The notes under the pieces are model-generated. The model saw nothing but the letters and a program-made list of their open reading frames with translations. It was not told where the DNA came from and did no database searches. A program made the position numbers and the translations under genes. From Clostridia bacterium (GTDB lineage Bacteria; Bacillota; Clostridia; Oscillospirales; Acutalibacteraceae): DNA of 61,065 nt. The DNA is taken from contig JAFXFF010000030.1 in NCBI GenBank assembly GCA_017520705.1, positions 1 through 61,065 on the forward strand. Reading direction: 5' to 3'. This document shows positions 15,419 to 23,811 of the stretch, piece after piece. The stretch's first letter is position 1. Every line of letters starts with the position of its first letter.

Positions 15419-17020
15419 ATGAGTAAAAAGGCCCCTAAATTGGATGCCAACGGGCATCGCAAGTTTGGCATTCGCGACAAACTCGCCTATGCTGCCGGTG
15501 ACGCAGGATGCAATATGAGCTTTGGCTTGAAGAGCACCGTGCAAACTTTCTGGTTGGTGTACATGATGATGGAAACCGGCCTGTTCTCCATTCTGTTGCT
15601 TCTGGTGCAGGCGTGGGACGCTATCAACGACCCGCTCATCGGCTCTTTGATCGACAACGATAAGAGAAAGTATAGGCTGGGCAAGTATAAAACCTACATT
15701 CTAATCGGTGCTCTGGGTCTGCTGGTTGGCGGTGCTGCCGTGTTTCTGCCTTTCCCCGGCGCCAACACCGTCGTTAAGGCTATGCTGTTTATCGTTGGCT
15801 ATGTGATTTGGGATGCCGCCTACACGATGGCTAACGTTCCTTACGGCACTATGCTGAATCTGGTGAGCGAAAATAACGAAGAGAGAGCTTCTCTTTCCGT
15901 GTTCCGCTCCATTGGCGGCGCCGTGGGCGGCATGCTGCCCGGTATGATTCTGCCCATGCTGATTTGGCAGAAGGTCGCCTTTGATCCTGCCAATCCCACT
16001 TGGTTCTTGAATAAGATTGAGATTCCCAAGGGCGCCGAGGCGCAGTTCGCACCCGAAAAGTTCCTGACCAACCCCCTGACCGGCAAAGCCTATGAGGTCG
16101 GCGATAAGGTTCTCAATCCCTTGACCGGTAGTCAGATTGAGGTCTTGCAGGGCGAGAGAGTGTTCTGGGCCGCTCTGATTATGGGTGTGATTGGTTTCAT
16201 CTTCTTTATGCTGATGATTAAGAACATCACCATCCGTGGCAATGAGTATGCCCATCTCAACCAGGAAGGCGAGAAGGTTAACCTGTTCAAGTCCTTCGGC
16301 ACCTTTATGAAGAACCGCCCCGCCGTTGGCTGCACCATCGCCGCTATGGGTATGTTCCTGGGTATGCAGTCTGCTACCACCGCCACCACCATTATGTTTG
16401 CCACCCACTTTGGTCAGGCTTCTATGTCCGGTCTGGTCACCATGGTTGGTTTCCTGCCTATGTTCATCTTTATGCCCTTTGCCACCAAGCTGGTCAAGAA
16501 GTTTGGTAAGAAAGAGGTTGCTTCCATCGGCTCCATCGCCGGTCTGATCGGCGCCGCCATCCTGTGCTGTTTCCCCCTGTGCCCCAAGAATATTCAGTTG
16601 GTCGTTTATATGGCCGGTCTGATCTTCTTTGGTTTGGGTATGGGCTTCTATAACTGTGTGTCTTGGGCTATGATGGGCGATGCCATCGACTATCAGGAGT
16701 GGAAGTTCGGCAAGAGAGAAGAGAGCGTTGTCTATGCTCTGCACTCTTTCTTCCGTAAGCTCGCTCAGGGTGTTGGCCCTGCTGCCGTCATCGCCATCAT
16801 GGGCACTTCCCTGATCGGCTACGATTCTGCTCTGGGTACCATCGGCCAGTCCGCCGAGACTGCCAGCAGACTGTGCTGGTTGGTGGCCGCTCTGTACGCC
16901 CTCAGTGCGATCTGCCAGTTCGTGGGTGTTGCACTGATCTACAACATTGACAACAAGACTCAGAAGCAGATGAACGCCGAGTTGGCTGAGCGCCACGCGG
17001 CTGCTCTCGCTGCGGAATAA
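15419..17020 (+). CDS. GPH-type MFS transporter, probable glucuronide:cation symporter
   Basis: A 533-residue, twelve-helix glycoside-pentoside-hexuronide:cation symporter. Family marks are LAYAAGDAGCNMSFGL in TM1, AWDAINDPLIGSLIDN in the first cytoplasmic loop, and DYQEWKFGKREESVVYAL in the second half. A sizeable insertion between TM6 and TM7 (about 185-245, KIEIPKGAEAQFAPEKF) is longer than in E. coli UidB. The position between the hexuronate operon and a GH2 enzyme points to import of glucuronides, though other glycosides are possible. The start ATG follows GAGAGGATTGTCACT. Confidence 0.88.
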   Translation: MSKKAPKLDANGHRKFGIRDKLAYAAGDAGCNMSFGLKSTVQTFWLVYMMMETGLFSILLLLVQAWDAINDPLIGSLIDNDKRKYRLGKYKTYILIGALGLLVGGAAVFLPFPGANTVVKAMLFIVGYVIWDAAYTMANVPYGTMLNLVSENNEERASLSVFRSIGGAVGGMLPGMILPMLIWQKVAFDPANPTWFLNKIEIPKGAEAQFAPEKFLTNPLTGKAYEVGDKVLNPLTGSQIEVLQGERVFWAALIMGVIGFIFFMLMIKNITIRGNEYAHLNQEGEKVNLFKSFGTFMKNRPAVGCTIAAMGMFLGMQSATTATTIMFATHFGQASMSGLVTMVGFLPMFIFMPFATKLVKKFGKKEVASIGSIAGLIGAAILCCFPLCPKNIQLVVYMAGLIFFGLGMGFYNCVSWAMMGDAIDYQEWKFGKREESVVYALHSFFRKLAQGVGPAAVIAIMGTSLIGYDSALGTIGQSAETASRLCWLVAALYALSAICQFVGVALIYNIDNKTQKQMNAELAERHAAALAAE

Positions 17021-17037
17021 TTCTTCGTTTCCCCGTA

Positions 17038-17070
17038 TCACCCTGTCGGCTTGCCGACAGGGTGATATTT
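17038..17070 (+). terminator. Intrinsic terminator after transporter gene
   Basis: A 13-base perfect stem TCACCCTGTCGGC (17038-17050) / GCCGACAGGGTGA (17053-17065), followed by TATTT. It separates the transporter transcript from the GH2 gene. Confidence 0.8.
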
Positions 17071-17159
17071 GAATAGCACGGTTTTTAATTTGTTCATCCT
17101 TTTTCAGCAAATCGTGCTATACTGGTAGTGCTTTATTTTAAACCCAAGGAGGCTATCCT

Positions 17160-19400
17160 ATGAAAAATGTATTAAACCTGAATGAAAACTGGCTGTTTGC
17201 CAAGAATACCGCCGATATCACCTGCCGTGAGGGTGTGGCGGTCAACCTGCCCCACACTTGGAATGCCGAGGACGGCTTTGACGGCGGCAACGACTATTTC
17301 CGTGGCTCCTGCCTGTACGTCAAGACGCTGAATAAGGCGGAGCTGCCTGCTGCCGATCTGTACTATCTGGAGTTCCGTGGCGCCAACTCCTCCGCCTGGG
17401 TTTACGTAGGCGGCGAGAAGTTGGCTGAACACCACGGCGGTTATTCCACCTGGCGTGTGAATATCACCGACTATCTCACCGAGAACACCGAGATTGCGGT
17501 TGTGGTGGACAATGCCCCCAACGAGACGGTGTATCCCCAGACGGCGGACTTCACCTTCTACGGCGGTCTGTATCGTGACGTTAATCTGATTTGCGTCAAT
17601 AACGCCCACTTTGATTTGGATTATTACGGCGCCCCCGGTATCCGCATTACCCCCACCGTGGAGGGCAAGGACGCCACCGTGGAGGTGGAGGCCTACGTGA
17701 AGAATCTCAAAGAGGGTCAGACTCTGGTCTATGCCATTTACGACCACGAGGAGAAGGAGCTGCAGAAGATCGAGACCACCGACAGCAAGGTGACCTTCCA
17801 AATCTCCGACGTGCACCTGTGGCACGGTCGCAAGGATCCCTATCTCTACTGCTGTGAGGTGGAGATCGTGGAGAACGGTGAGGTGCTGGATAACGTGTGC
17901 AACCGCTTCGGTTGCCGCACCTTTAAGATCGATCCCGATAACGGCTTTATCCTCAACGGCGAGGAATATCCCCTGCGCGGCGTCTCCCGCCATCAGGACC
18001 GCTTCGGCGTGGGTAATGCCCTGCTGCCCGAGCATCACGAGGAGGATATTGACCTGATCTGCGAGGTGGGCGCTACCACCATCCGTTTGGCTCACTATCA
18101 GCACGACCAGTATTTCTACGACCTGTGCGACGAGCGCGGTCTGGTGATTTGGGCAGAGATTCCCTATATCTCCCGCCATATGCCCGGCGGCCGCGAGAAC
18201 ACCGTCAGCCAGATGACCGAGCTGGTGGCGCAGAACTACAACCACCCCTGTATCGTGGTGTGGGGTCTGTCCAACGAGATTACCATCGGCGGCTCTACCC
18301 CGGATCTGCTGGAGAACCACCGCATTTTGAACGATTTGTGCCACAGTATGGACAGCACCCGTCTGACCACCATCGCTGCCGTGTCCATGTGTAAGATGGA
18401 CGATCCCTATCTGCAGATCCCCGACGTGGTGTCCTATAACCACTATTTCGGTTGGTACGGCGGCGAAACCGATATGAACGGCCCCTGGTTTGATAAGTTC
18501 CACGCCATGCATCCCTCCATCCCGATCGGTTGCTCCGAGTACGGTTGCGAGGCGCTGAACTGGCACACCTCCGATCCCCGTCAGGGCGACTACACCGAGG
18601 AGTATCAGGCCTATTACCACGAGGAGCTGATTCGCCAGCTGTTCACCCGCAAGTTTATGTGGGCCACCCACGTGTGGAATATGTTTGACTTCGGCGCCGA
18701 CGCCCGTAACGAGGGTGGCGAGAACGGTCAGAACCACAAGGGTCTGATGACCATGGACCGCCGCTACAAGAAGGATTCCTTCTACGCCTACAAGGCGTGG
18801 CTCTCCGACGAGCCTTTTGTCCATCTGTGCGGCAAGCGGTATATCGACCGTGTGGAGGACGTGACCAAGATCACCGTCTACTCCAACCAGCCTGAGGTGG
18901 AGCTGTTCGTCAACGGCGAGAGCATCGGCAAGAAGACCGCTCCCGACCACTTCTTTTATTTCGAAGTGCCCAACGTGGGCGAGAGCACCATCATGGCCAA
19001 GGCCGGCGAGCTGTCCGATGAAGGCGTCATCCGTAAGGTGGAGGTCTTCAACGAGGACTATCGTCTGAAGGAAGTGGGCGCCATCCTCAACTGGTTTGAC
19101 ATCGAGGAGAAGCCCGGTCGTCTGTCCCTGAACTCCAAGATGAGCGATGTCATCAGCACCTTCCGCGGCAAACTGCTGTTTGCCCGCCTGATGGGCAAGA
19201 TGCTGGGCGGCAATAAGAAGGGCGAAAAAGCGAAGCCCATGGGCTTTGAGGTGACTTCGGAAATGATGGCTATGATGGGCGGTTTCACCGTGCTGCGCCT
19301 GCTGACCATGGCCGGCGGTATGATGGACGCCAAGTTTACCAAGGAGCAGTTGCTGAATATTAATAAGCAGCTCAGCCGTATCAAGGCACCGAAGAAATAA
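17160..19400 (+). CDS. Glycoside hydrolase family 2, probable beta-glucuronidase, with C-terminal extension
   Basis: A 746-residue cytoplasmic GH2 enzyme with no signal peptide. It has a sugar-binding jelly roll (about 1-170), an Ig-like domain, then a TIM barrel with acid/base E373 (WGLSNEIT) and nucleophile E460 (GCSEYGCEAL). An NxK motif, N525-H-K527, contacts the uronate carboxylate in beta-glucuronidases, but a similar NDKG occurs in some GH2 beta-galactosidases, so the motif alone does not settle specificity. The adjacent glucuronate pathway favours glucuronidase. After a further Ig-like segment, about 115 residues form an unusual methionine-rich helical tail (about 630-746). It is preceded by AAGGAGGCTATCCT and a TATACT at 17118-17123. 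Confidence 0.85.
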   Translation: MKNVLNLNENWLFAKNTADITCREGVAVNLPHTWNAEDGFDGGNDYFRGSCLYVKTLNKAELPAADLYYLEFRGANSSAWVYVGGEKLAEHHGGYSTWRVNITDYLTENTEIAVVVDNAPNETVYPQTADFTFYGGLYRDVNLICVNNAHFDLDYYGAPGIRITPTVEGKDATVEVEAYVKNLKEGQTLVYAIYDHEEKELQKIETTDSKVTFQISDVHLWHGRKDPYLYCCEVEIVENGEVLDNVCNRFGCRTFKIDPDNGFILNGEEYPLRGVSRHQDRFGVGNALLPEHHEEDIDLICEVGATTIRLAHYQHDQYFYDLCDERGLVIWAEIPYISRHMPGGRENTVSQMTELVAQNYNHPCIVVWGLSNEITIGGSTPDLLENHRILNDLCHSMDSTRLTTIAAVSMCKMDDPYLQIPDVVSYNHYFGWYGGETDMNGPWFDKFHAMHPSIPIGCSEYGCEALNWHTSDPRQGDYTEEYQAYYHEELIRQLFTRKFMWATHVWNMFDFGADARNEGGENGQNHKGLMTMDRRYKKDSFYAYKAWLSDEPFVHLCGKRYIDRVEDVTKITVYSNQPEVELFVNGESIGKKTAPDHFFYFEVPNVGESTIMAKAGELSDEGVIRKVEVFNEDYRLKEVGAILNWFDIEEKPGRLSLNSKMSDVISTFRGKLLFARLMGKMLGGNKKGEKAKPMGFEVTSEMMAMMGGFTVLRLLTMAGGMMDAKFTKEQLLNINKQLSRIKAPKK

Positions 19401-19412
19401 TCGTATGGATTA

Positions 19413-19456
19413 AGAGAGCCGATCACACAGAGGTGTGGTCGGCTCTCTGTCTTTTT
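19413..19456 (+). terminator. Intrinsic terminator after GH2 gene
   Basis: A long stem AGAGAGCCGATCACAC (19413-19428) / GTGTGGTCGGCTCTCT (19433-19448) with one non-Watson-Crick pair, followed by a T-rich run to 19456. Confidence 0.85.
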
Positions 19457-19497
19457 ACTAAGAAAACACTTGCAAATTTAACCAGAAGCGCTATACT

Positions 19498-19526
19498 ATA
19501 AATGCATTTACAGTAAATCGATTTAT
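19498..19526. promoter_or_regulatory. Near-perfect 29-base palindrome, candidate TetR operator
   Basis: ATAAATGCATTTAC, a central A, and GTAAATCGATTTAT: 12 of 14 positions per arm are complementary. It overlaps the end of a TATACT box at 19493-19498, so a bound repressor would block that promoter. It lies just before the remains of a TetR gene, as expected for an autoregulated repressor. Confidence 0.65.
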
Positions 19527-19554
19527 AAGACGAAGGCCACACCACTCCTAGCAG

Positions 19555-19743
19555 TCCGAGAATTAAGCGAGAGGATATTCTTGCCGCCGCTTTTGCTATG
19601 CTGGTGGAAGAGAGCTATGACGCCCTGAGCATCACGGCGCTTGCGCAGAGGATGGGTGCTCCCCCCGGCCCATCTCATGGCAGCTCGGTGGTATGGAGGG
19701 CCTGTGCCACGCCTTACTTGAGAAGGAGGAATCCGTATGTTGA
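19555..19743 (+). pseudogene. TetR family regulator, internally deleted remnant
   Basis: One frame reads PRIKREDILAAAFAMLVEES, YDALSITALAQRMGAPPG, an unmistakable TetR N-terminal HTH, with no start codon at its head. A second frame then reads WQLGGMEGLCHALLEKEESV, C, stop (to 19743), which resembles the last helix of a TetR protein. The middle, about 130 residues of ligand-binding domain, is missing, and the two parts are out of frame near 19660-19670. The gene is therefore dead. The stop overlaps the ATG of the next gene, so the remnant still carries that gene's ribosome site (GAAGGAGGAA). Confidence 0.75.
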
Positions 19744-21524
19744 GAAAAGCACTCGTTTATCTGACCACTCTGTGTTTGCTGCTGACCCTGGCCGCCTGCG
19801 GCAAACCGCAGGGCGGCATCGACCGCGACACCACCCGGAGCACCACCTCCCCCCAAAAGCCTGCGGACACGCAGGAGCCGCTGACCCCTGCGTTGGCGCC
19901 TACCTTCGCGGCGATGCCGCAGATGGCGCAGGAGTTTGCTCAGGTGTACCGCCTGGGGGATACCGTGGCCCTCTTCGCCTTCATCACCCCCGGCATGGAT
20001 GCTTCCCGCTTCGAGCTGGTGTGCTACGATATGGCCGCCGACGCGGTGCTGGGCACCCTCAATCTGGGAGAGAAGAGTATGAGCCTCTTCCCGTTGGATG
20101 GTAACTCGTTTGCCGTCTTGGACTACAACAGTAAGGCCTACACCGTGTATGACACCGCCTGCGCGGTGCAGTCCAGCGTCACCCTCGCCTTTGACAGCCT
20201 CATTGGCTCGGCGGACAAAAACGGTGACCGCCTCCTGCTGTCCAATGTGTTTGGCGGCGAATACTACATCTACGACCTGAAGACGCAGGGCAAGACTCCC
20301 GTGGACACCGCCGTGGATATGGTGAACTACACCTGCGTGGGCAATCACAAGGACGCTTTCCTGCTGCACAGCTATACCGACGGTCTGATTGCCGTCACCG
20401 CCGATGGCAAAAAGCAAATTGTCAGCACCTCCGCCACCGGCGTGCAGGTGGCAGGCACCACCTACGCCGCCGGTGTGGTGGGCGATTATGCCGTGTTCCA
20501 CTCTCTGCTGGGTGGCGACGCGGTGATGGCCCCCGTCCGCGGCGAGGCGGAAATGTTCTGCTCTGCAGACGGCAACGGTATCTTGAGCCATTCCCAGAGC
20601 GAGCAGGGTGCGCTGTACTACTACGATTTGAACCGCCGCACCGTCACCGATCATGCGGTGAACGGCATGGTGGTGGATGCCGCCCTGAGCGCCACCTCCG
20701 CCGTGGCGGTGGTGCGCACCGCCTTTGGTCAGCCGCTCACCTTCACCTACGTGGAGCTTGCCTCCCTCGCCGCCAAGAGTATGGACGCCGCCGCCTATGA
20801 CCAGGCGGTGATTGATGACCTGCGTCCTCTGCCGACGGTGGAGGGCACCGCCGCCACCATCAAGGAGACCTATGGCGTCACGGTCATCGGTGAACACGAT
20901 TTCTTCGATGTGTCCCCCTATGGCTACGCCATCACCGCCGCTACCGCGGCGCAGATTGCCTCCCGCACGGAATTGCTGAAGGATTTTCTCGCCTTCTTCC
21001 CGCAAGGACTGTTTCAGGAAATGAGTCAAAAAGCCCCCGTGGTCATCGTGCTGTGCGGTGACGTGGGCGGCACCGCCGGAGGGATGAACACCCTCATCGA
21101 CGGCTACAACGTCACCTTCCTCAGCGTCACCGGCACCGACGATTATTTCTGCGGCGTGGCGGCCCACGAGCTGGGCCACGCCATGGAGCGCGGGGTTTCG
21201 CTGGCAGATCTGGACGGTTGGATGGCCATGCAGCCCGCCGCGGTGCAGGCCGCCTACGGCAACCTCAACCTGACGGTGGAGTACACCGCCGACGATAAGG
21301 GCAAAACCCCCGTGTGGTTCACCGACGTCTACGGGCGCACCAACGCCATGGAGGACCGCGCCACCGTCTTTGAGGAGATGTACACCGCCTACGTCAGCGG
21401 CGACACCTCCACCCTCAACTACGACGGCCTGAAGCAGAAGGTGGCCTATTGGAGCCGTATGCTGCGGAATAATTACGCCTGCTGCAAGGACGCCGCCTTT
21501 GCGTGGGACGGCTTATTTGAGTAA
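19737..21524 (+). CDS. Lipoprotein with HExxH zinc-metallopeptidase domain
   Basis: A 595-residue protein with a lipoprotein signal (LLLTLAAC) and a short Thr/Pro-rich linker. Residues about 60-370 are repetitive beta-strand-type sequence (YDLKTQGKTPV, YYYDLNRRTVTD), suggestive of a beta-propeller. The C-terminal part holds HELGH at H477-H481 inside CGVAAHELGHAMERG, and a downstream VFEEMYTAYV could supply a third glutamate ligand, as in gluzincins. It is probably an extracytoplasmic metallopeptidase anchored to the membrane; the substrate and exact family are unknown. It starts inside the TetR remnant and ends 14 bases before mutT. Confidence 0.75.
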   Translation: MLRKALVYLTTLCLLLTLAACGKPQGGIDRDTTRSTTSPQKPADTQEPLTPALAPTFAAMPQMAQEFAQVYRLGDTVALFAFITPGMDASRFELVCYDMAADAVLGTLNLGEKSMSLFPLDGNSFAVLDYNSKAYTVYDTACAVQSSVTLAFDSLIGSADKNGDRLLLSNVFGGEYYIYDLKTQGKTPVDTAVDMVNYTCVGNHKDAFLLHSYTDGLIAVTADGKKQIVSTSATGVQVAGTTYAAGVVGDYAVFHSLLGGDAVMAPVRGEAEMFCSADGNGILSHSQSEQGALYYYDLNRRTVTDHAVNGMVVDAALSATSAVAVVRTAFGQPLTFTYVELASLAAKSMDAAAYDQAVIDDLRPLPTVEGTAATIKETYGVTVIGEHDFFDVSPYGYAITAATAAQIASRTELLKDFLAFFPQGLFQEMSQKAPVVIVLCGDVGGTAGGMNTLIDGYNVTFLSVTGTDDYFCGVAAHELGHAMERGVSLADLDGWMAMQPAAVQAAYGNLNLTVEYTADDKGKTPVWFTDVYGRTNAMEDRATVFEEMYTAYVSGDTSTLNYDGLKQKVAYWSRMLRNNYACCKDAAFAWDGLFE

Positions 21525-21538
21525 GGAGGGTGAAAACG

Positions 21539-21919
21539 ATGACCGAAGTAGTGGCCGCGCTGATCTGGCGCGGGGAGCGGTTTCTCATCTGCCAACGTCC
21601 CGCCCATAAGGGCAACGCCCTCTTGTGGGAGTTTGTGGGGGGCAAGGTGGAGCCGGGCGAAACCTTGCAGGAGGCACTGATCCGCGAGTGCCGCGAAGAG
21701 TTAGCCATCACCGTGGAGGTGGGGGATCCCTTTATGGAGGCCACCCATCAATACCCCGACATTCACGTGCATCTGACCCTGTTTCACGCCACCATCGCCG
21801 CAGGGGAGCCGCAGATGCTGGAGCACAATGACCTGCAGTGGATCACCCCCGCGGAGATCCCCGATTACGATTTCTGCCCCGCCGACGCGGATATTTTGAG
21901 GCATATTCAAGAGATGTAA
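21539..21919 (+). CDS. MutT-like 8-oxo-dGTP diphosphatase (NUDIX)
   Basis: A 126-residue NUDIX protein with GGKVEPGETLQEALIRECRE, then ELAI, a canonical NUDIX box preceded by LWEFVGGK, and the MutT-like opening VVAALIWRGERFLICQRP. Such enzymes remove oxidised guanine nucleotides before they reach DNA. The ATG at 21539 lies about 8 bases after AAGGAGGG; an in-frame GTG at 21530 overlaps that site and is rejected. It is probably co-transcribed with the metallopeptidase gene and is followed by a strong terminator. Confidence 0.92.
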   Translation: MTEVVAALIWRGERFLICQRPAHKGNALLWEFVGGKVEPGETLQEALIRECREELAITVEVGDPFMEATHQYPDIHVHLTLFHATIAAGEPQMLEHNDLQWITPAEIPDYDFCPADADILRHIQEM

Positions 21920-21920
21920 A

Positions 21921-21954
21921 AAAGAGGCCGAGTCCCGCGGGACTCGGCCTCTTT
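21921..21954. terminator. Bidirectional intrinsic terminator
   Basis: A 16-base perfect stem AAAGAGGCCGAGTCCC (21921-21936) / GGGACTCGGCCTCTTT (21939-21954) between convergent mutT and alkaline phosphatase genes. Confidence 0.88.
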
Positions 21955-21968
21955 GCGTATGTATTGAA

Positions 21969-23588
21969 TTAGCCCAGAGGAGGATACTTGTCGTCGGTGT
22001 CGGAGGCCAGAGAGGAGCCCATCAGCTTGGCGATGGTCTTGGGGATCTGCACGTTCTCAATGGTCTGCTCGTGGAACACCTCGGTGCCCACACCGTAGGC
22101 GTAGACGGGCACGTCGCGGCCGGAGTGGTCGCCGGTGGCGCAGTAGTATTTACCGCCCATATTGGTCAGGCTGCCGGTCTCGTGGTCGGCGGTGATGATG
22201 ACCATGGTGTCGGGGTTGTAGAAGGCGTATTCCATAAAGCGGGCGATGGCCTGGTTAAAGCGGAATACCGCCCAGGTGGCCTTCTCCTCGTCCTGATTGT
22301 GGCTGTGCTTGTCGATGTAGGCCTCTTCGTACATCATAAAGAAGCCCTTGTCGTTCTTGCTCAGCTCGGCCAGCGTCTTGTCGATGTACAGGTCGATGGA
22401 CCACATACCCATACGGTTGTAATAATCGTATTTGCACTGGACGATGGTGCCGTACTTCTCGGTCATCGCGGCCTGGTCGGCCTTGATATCGTCGTACATA
22501 TCGCGGAAGTCTGCGTGGGCGGAGAAGCCGCCGGGGGTGGCGCCGGACTGGCCTTCGGTGGACATCACGGCGGTGCCCATGCCCATATCGCCTGCCAGCT
22601 CGGTGATGGATTTCAGATCCTTTTTGTCCTTATCCTTGCCGATGTAGCCGTTCTTGGTCTTATAGCCGCAGGCCAGCGCGGTGGCAGCCGCCGCACTGTC
22701 GGTGACGTCGCTGTCGTAGGAGCGGGTTCTGGCGTAGCCGGCGTAAGGGAAGAGATGACCGTAGAAGAAGTCCTCGCCGTCGGTGAAGTCGGTGGTACCG
22801 TCGTCGGTGTACATTCTTTCCTTGTCATAGCCCTTGGGCAGCATGGTGTGGTTCTCACCCATACCGTCGCCGATGAGCAGAATGTAGTTGTTGGCCTTCT
22901 CCACGATGGGATCGCACACAGTGGCCTTGGAGGGCACGGTGGTGGAGGCGGTCTTGCCGGTGATGTAGGTGGTGACGAAATAGTAGGCCGCGGCGGCGAT
23001 GACGAAATAGTCGCCCTCCATCGCCACGTGGCCGTCCTTGGCCATCAGGGAGAATTGCAGGCCTTCGGTCTTGGCGTCCAGCGCCTTGGAGATGGCGCGG
23101 TCGGTCTCACCCACCACGATCTCATGCTTGGCGGGGTCGGCGGTAATGTCCTTCACCACCTCCAGATCGGCGCCGGTGCGCTTGAGGATCTCGTCGTGGA
23201 TGTACTGGGCTGCGCGCTCGGTGTAGTCCAGCGCCTCGTTGTCGTAGACGATGACATACTCGGACAGGCTGACGCCGTTGAGCTTGGCCGTCGCAGCGGG
23301 CTTGGTGGGGGCGGTGGTCACGGTGGAGGTGGTGGTGGTCACCTTGGTGGTGGTTGTGGTGGTTTCCACAGCCGTATCGTTGACGGTGGTGCCGGCGGCG
23401 GTGGTGCCGGTGGTACCCTCAGTCTCGGTGGTGGTGGTGCTATCCGCCGCGGTGGTGGTCGTGGTGGACGCCGTGGTGGATACGGTGGTGGCGGTGTCGC
23501 CCTTCTGCTTCTCCTCCGTCTTGCCGCAACCGCTGAGCAGACCCAGCAGCAAAATGACGGACATCAGTAATGCGGTGAGTTTTTTCAT
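21969..23588 (-). CDS. Alkaline phosphatase lipoprotein with Thr-rich linker
   Basis: A 539-residue secreted lipoprotein (lipobox LLSGC) followed by about 65 residues dominated by Thr and Ala, then a domain of about 130 residues (NGVSLSEYVIVYDNEALDYT onward) that resembles the small N-terminal domains of envelope hydrolases. The catalytic domain begins NYILLIGDGMGENH (metal Asp) and has DSAAAATALACGYKT with the phosphorylated serine, ADHETGSL, and GDHSGRDVPVYAYG for the second zinc site. It would release phosphate from organic esters outside the membrane. No PhoB box was identified. It has its own promoter. Confidence 0.92.
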   Translation of the reverse strand: MKKLTALLMSVILLLGLLSGCGKTEEKQKGDTATTVSTTASTTTTTAADSTTTTETEGTTGTTAAGTTVNDTAVETTTTTTKVTTTTSTVTTAPTKPAATAKLNGVSLSEYVIVYDNEALDYTERAAQYIHDEILKRTGADLEVVKDITADPAKHEIVVGETDRAISKALDAKTEGLQFSLMAKDGHVAMEGDYFVIAAAAYYFVTTYITGKTASTTVPSKATVCDPIVEKANNYILLIGDGMGENHTMLPKGYDKERMYTDDGTTDFTDGEDFFYGHLFPYAGYARTRSYDSDVTDSAAAATALACGYKTKNGYIGKDKDKKDLKSITELAGDMGMGTAVMSTEGQSGATPGGFSAHADFRDMYDDIKADQAAMTEKYGTIVQCKYDYYNRMGMWSIDLYIDKTLAELSKNDKGFFMMYEEAYIDKHSHNQDEEKATWAVFRFNQAIARFMEYAFYNPDTMVIITADHETGSLTNMGGKYYCATGDHSGRDVPVYAYGVGTEVFHEQTIENVQIPKTIAKLMGSSLASDTDDKYPPLG

Positions 23589-23644
23589 CCTTTACATCCT
23601 CTCTGTTGCTTGTATTTTTCAATGAATTGAAACCTCTTGATTCC

Positions 23645-23672
23645 ATCATAGCGTATTTTTAGGCGGAAACAA
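23645..23672 (-). promoter_or_regulatory. Promoter for alkaline phosphatase gene
   Basis: Minus-strand TTGTTT (23672-23667), a 16-base spacer and TATGAT (23650-23645), about 55 bases upstream of the start codon. Confidence 0.6.
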
Positions 23673-23811
23673 GATGATATTTCACGACTTTCATAAAAAA
23701 CTTCTATGATTTATCGTGTGCCCGTTGGGATAACCGTATCATAACACAGACGAACGTTGTATTCTTCCTGCATATTGACGCGAACCCATCAAAATACCAC
23801 AGGTTGCGGCG

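Noticed and set aside
19598-20104. Open frame running from the TetR remnant into the metallopeptidase gene
   Set aside because: After about 25 TetR-like residues it continues out of frame through the metallopeptidase gene; it is a by-product of the deletion, not a gene.
23290-23500. Repetitive DNA in lipoprotein linkers as possible CRISPR or tandem repeat arrays
   Set aside because: The repeats are degenerate ACC/ACN codons for Thr-rich linkers; no repeat-spacer order is present.
22071-23570. Long plus-strand frame (499 codons) opposite the alkaline phosphatase gene
   Set aside because: The translation is a Gly/Val low-complexity mirror of the Thr-rich linker and catalytic domain; the minus-strand product has intact active-site motifs.
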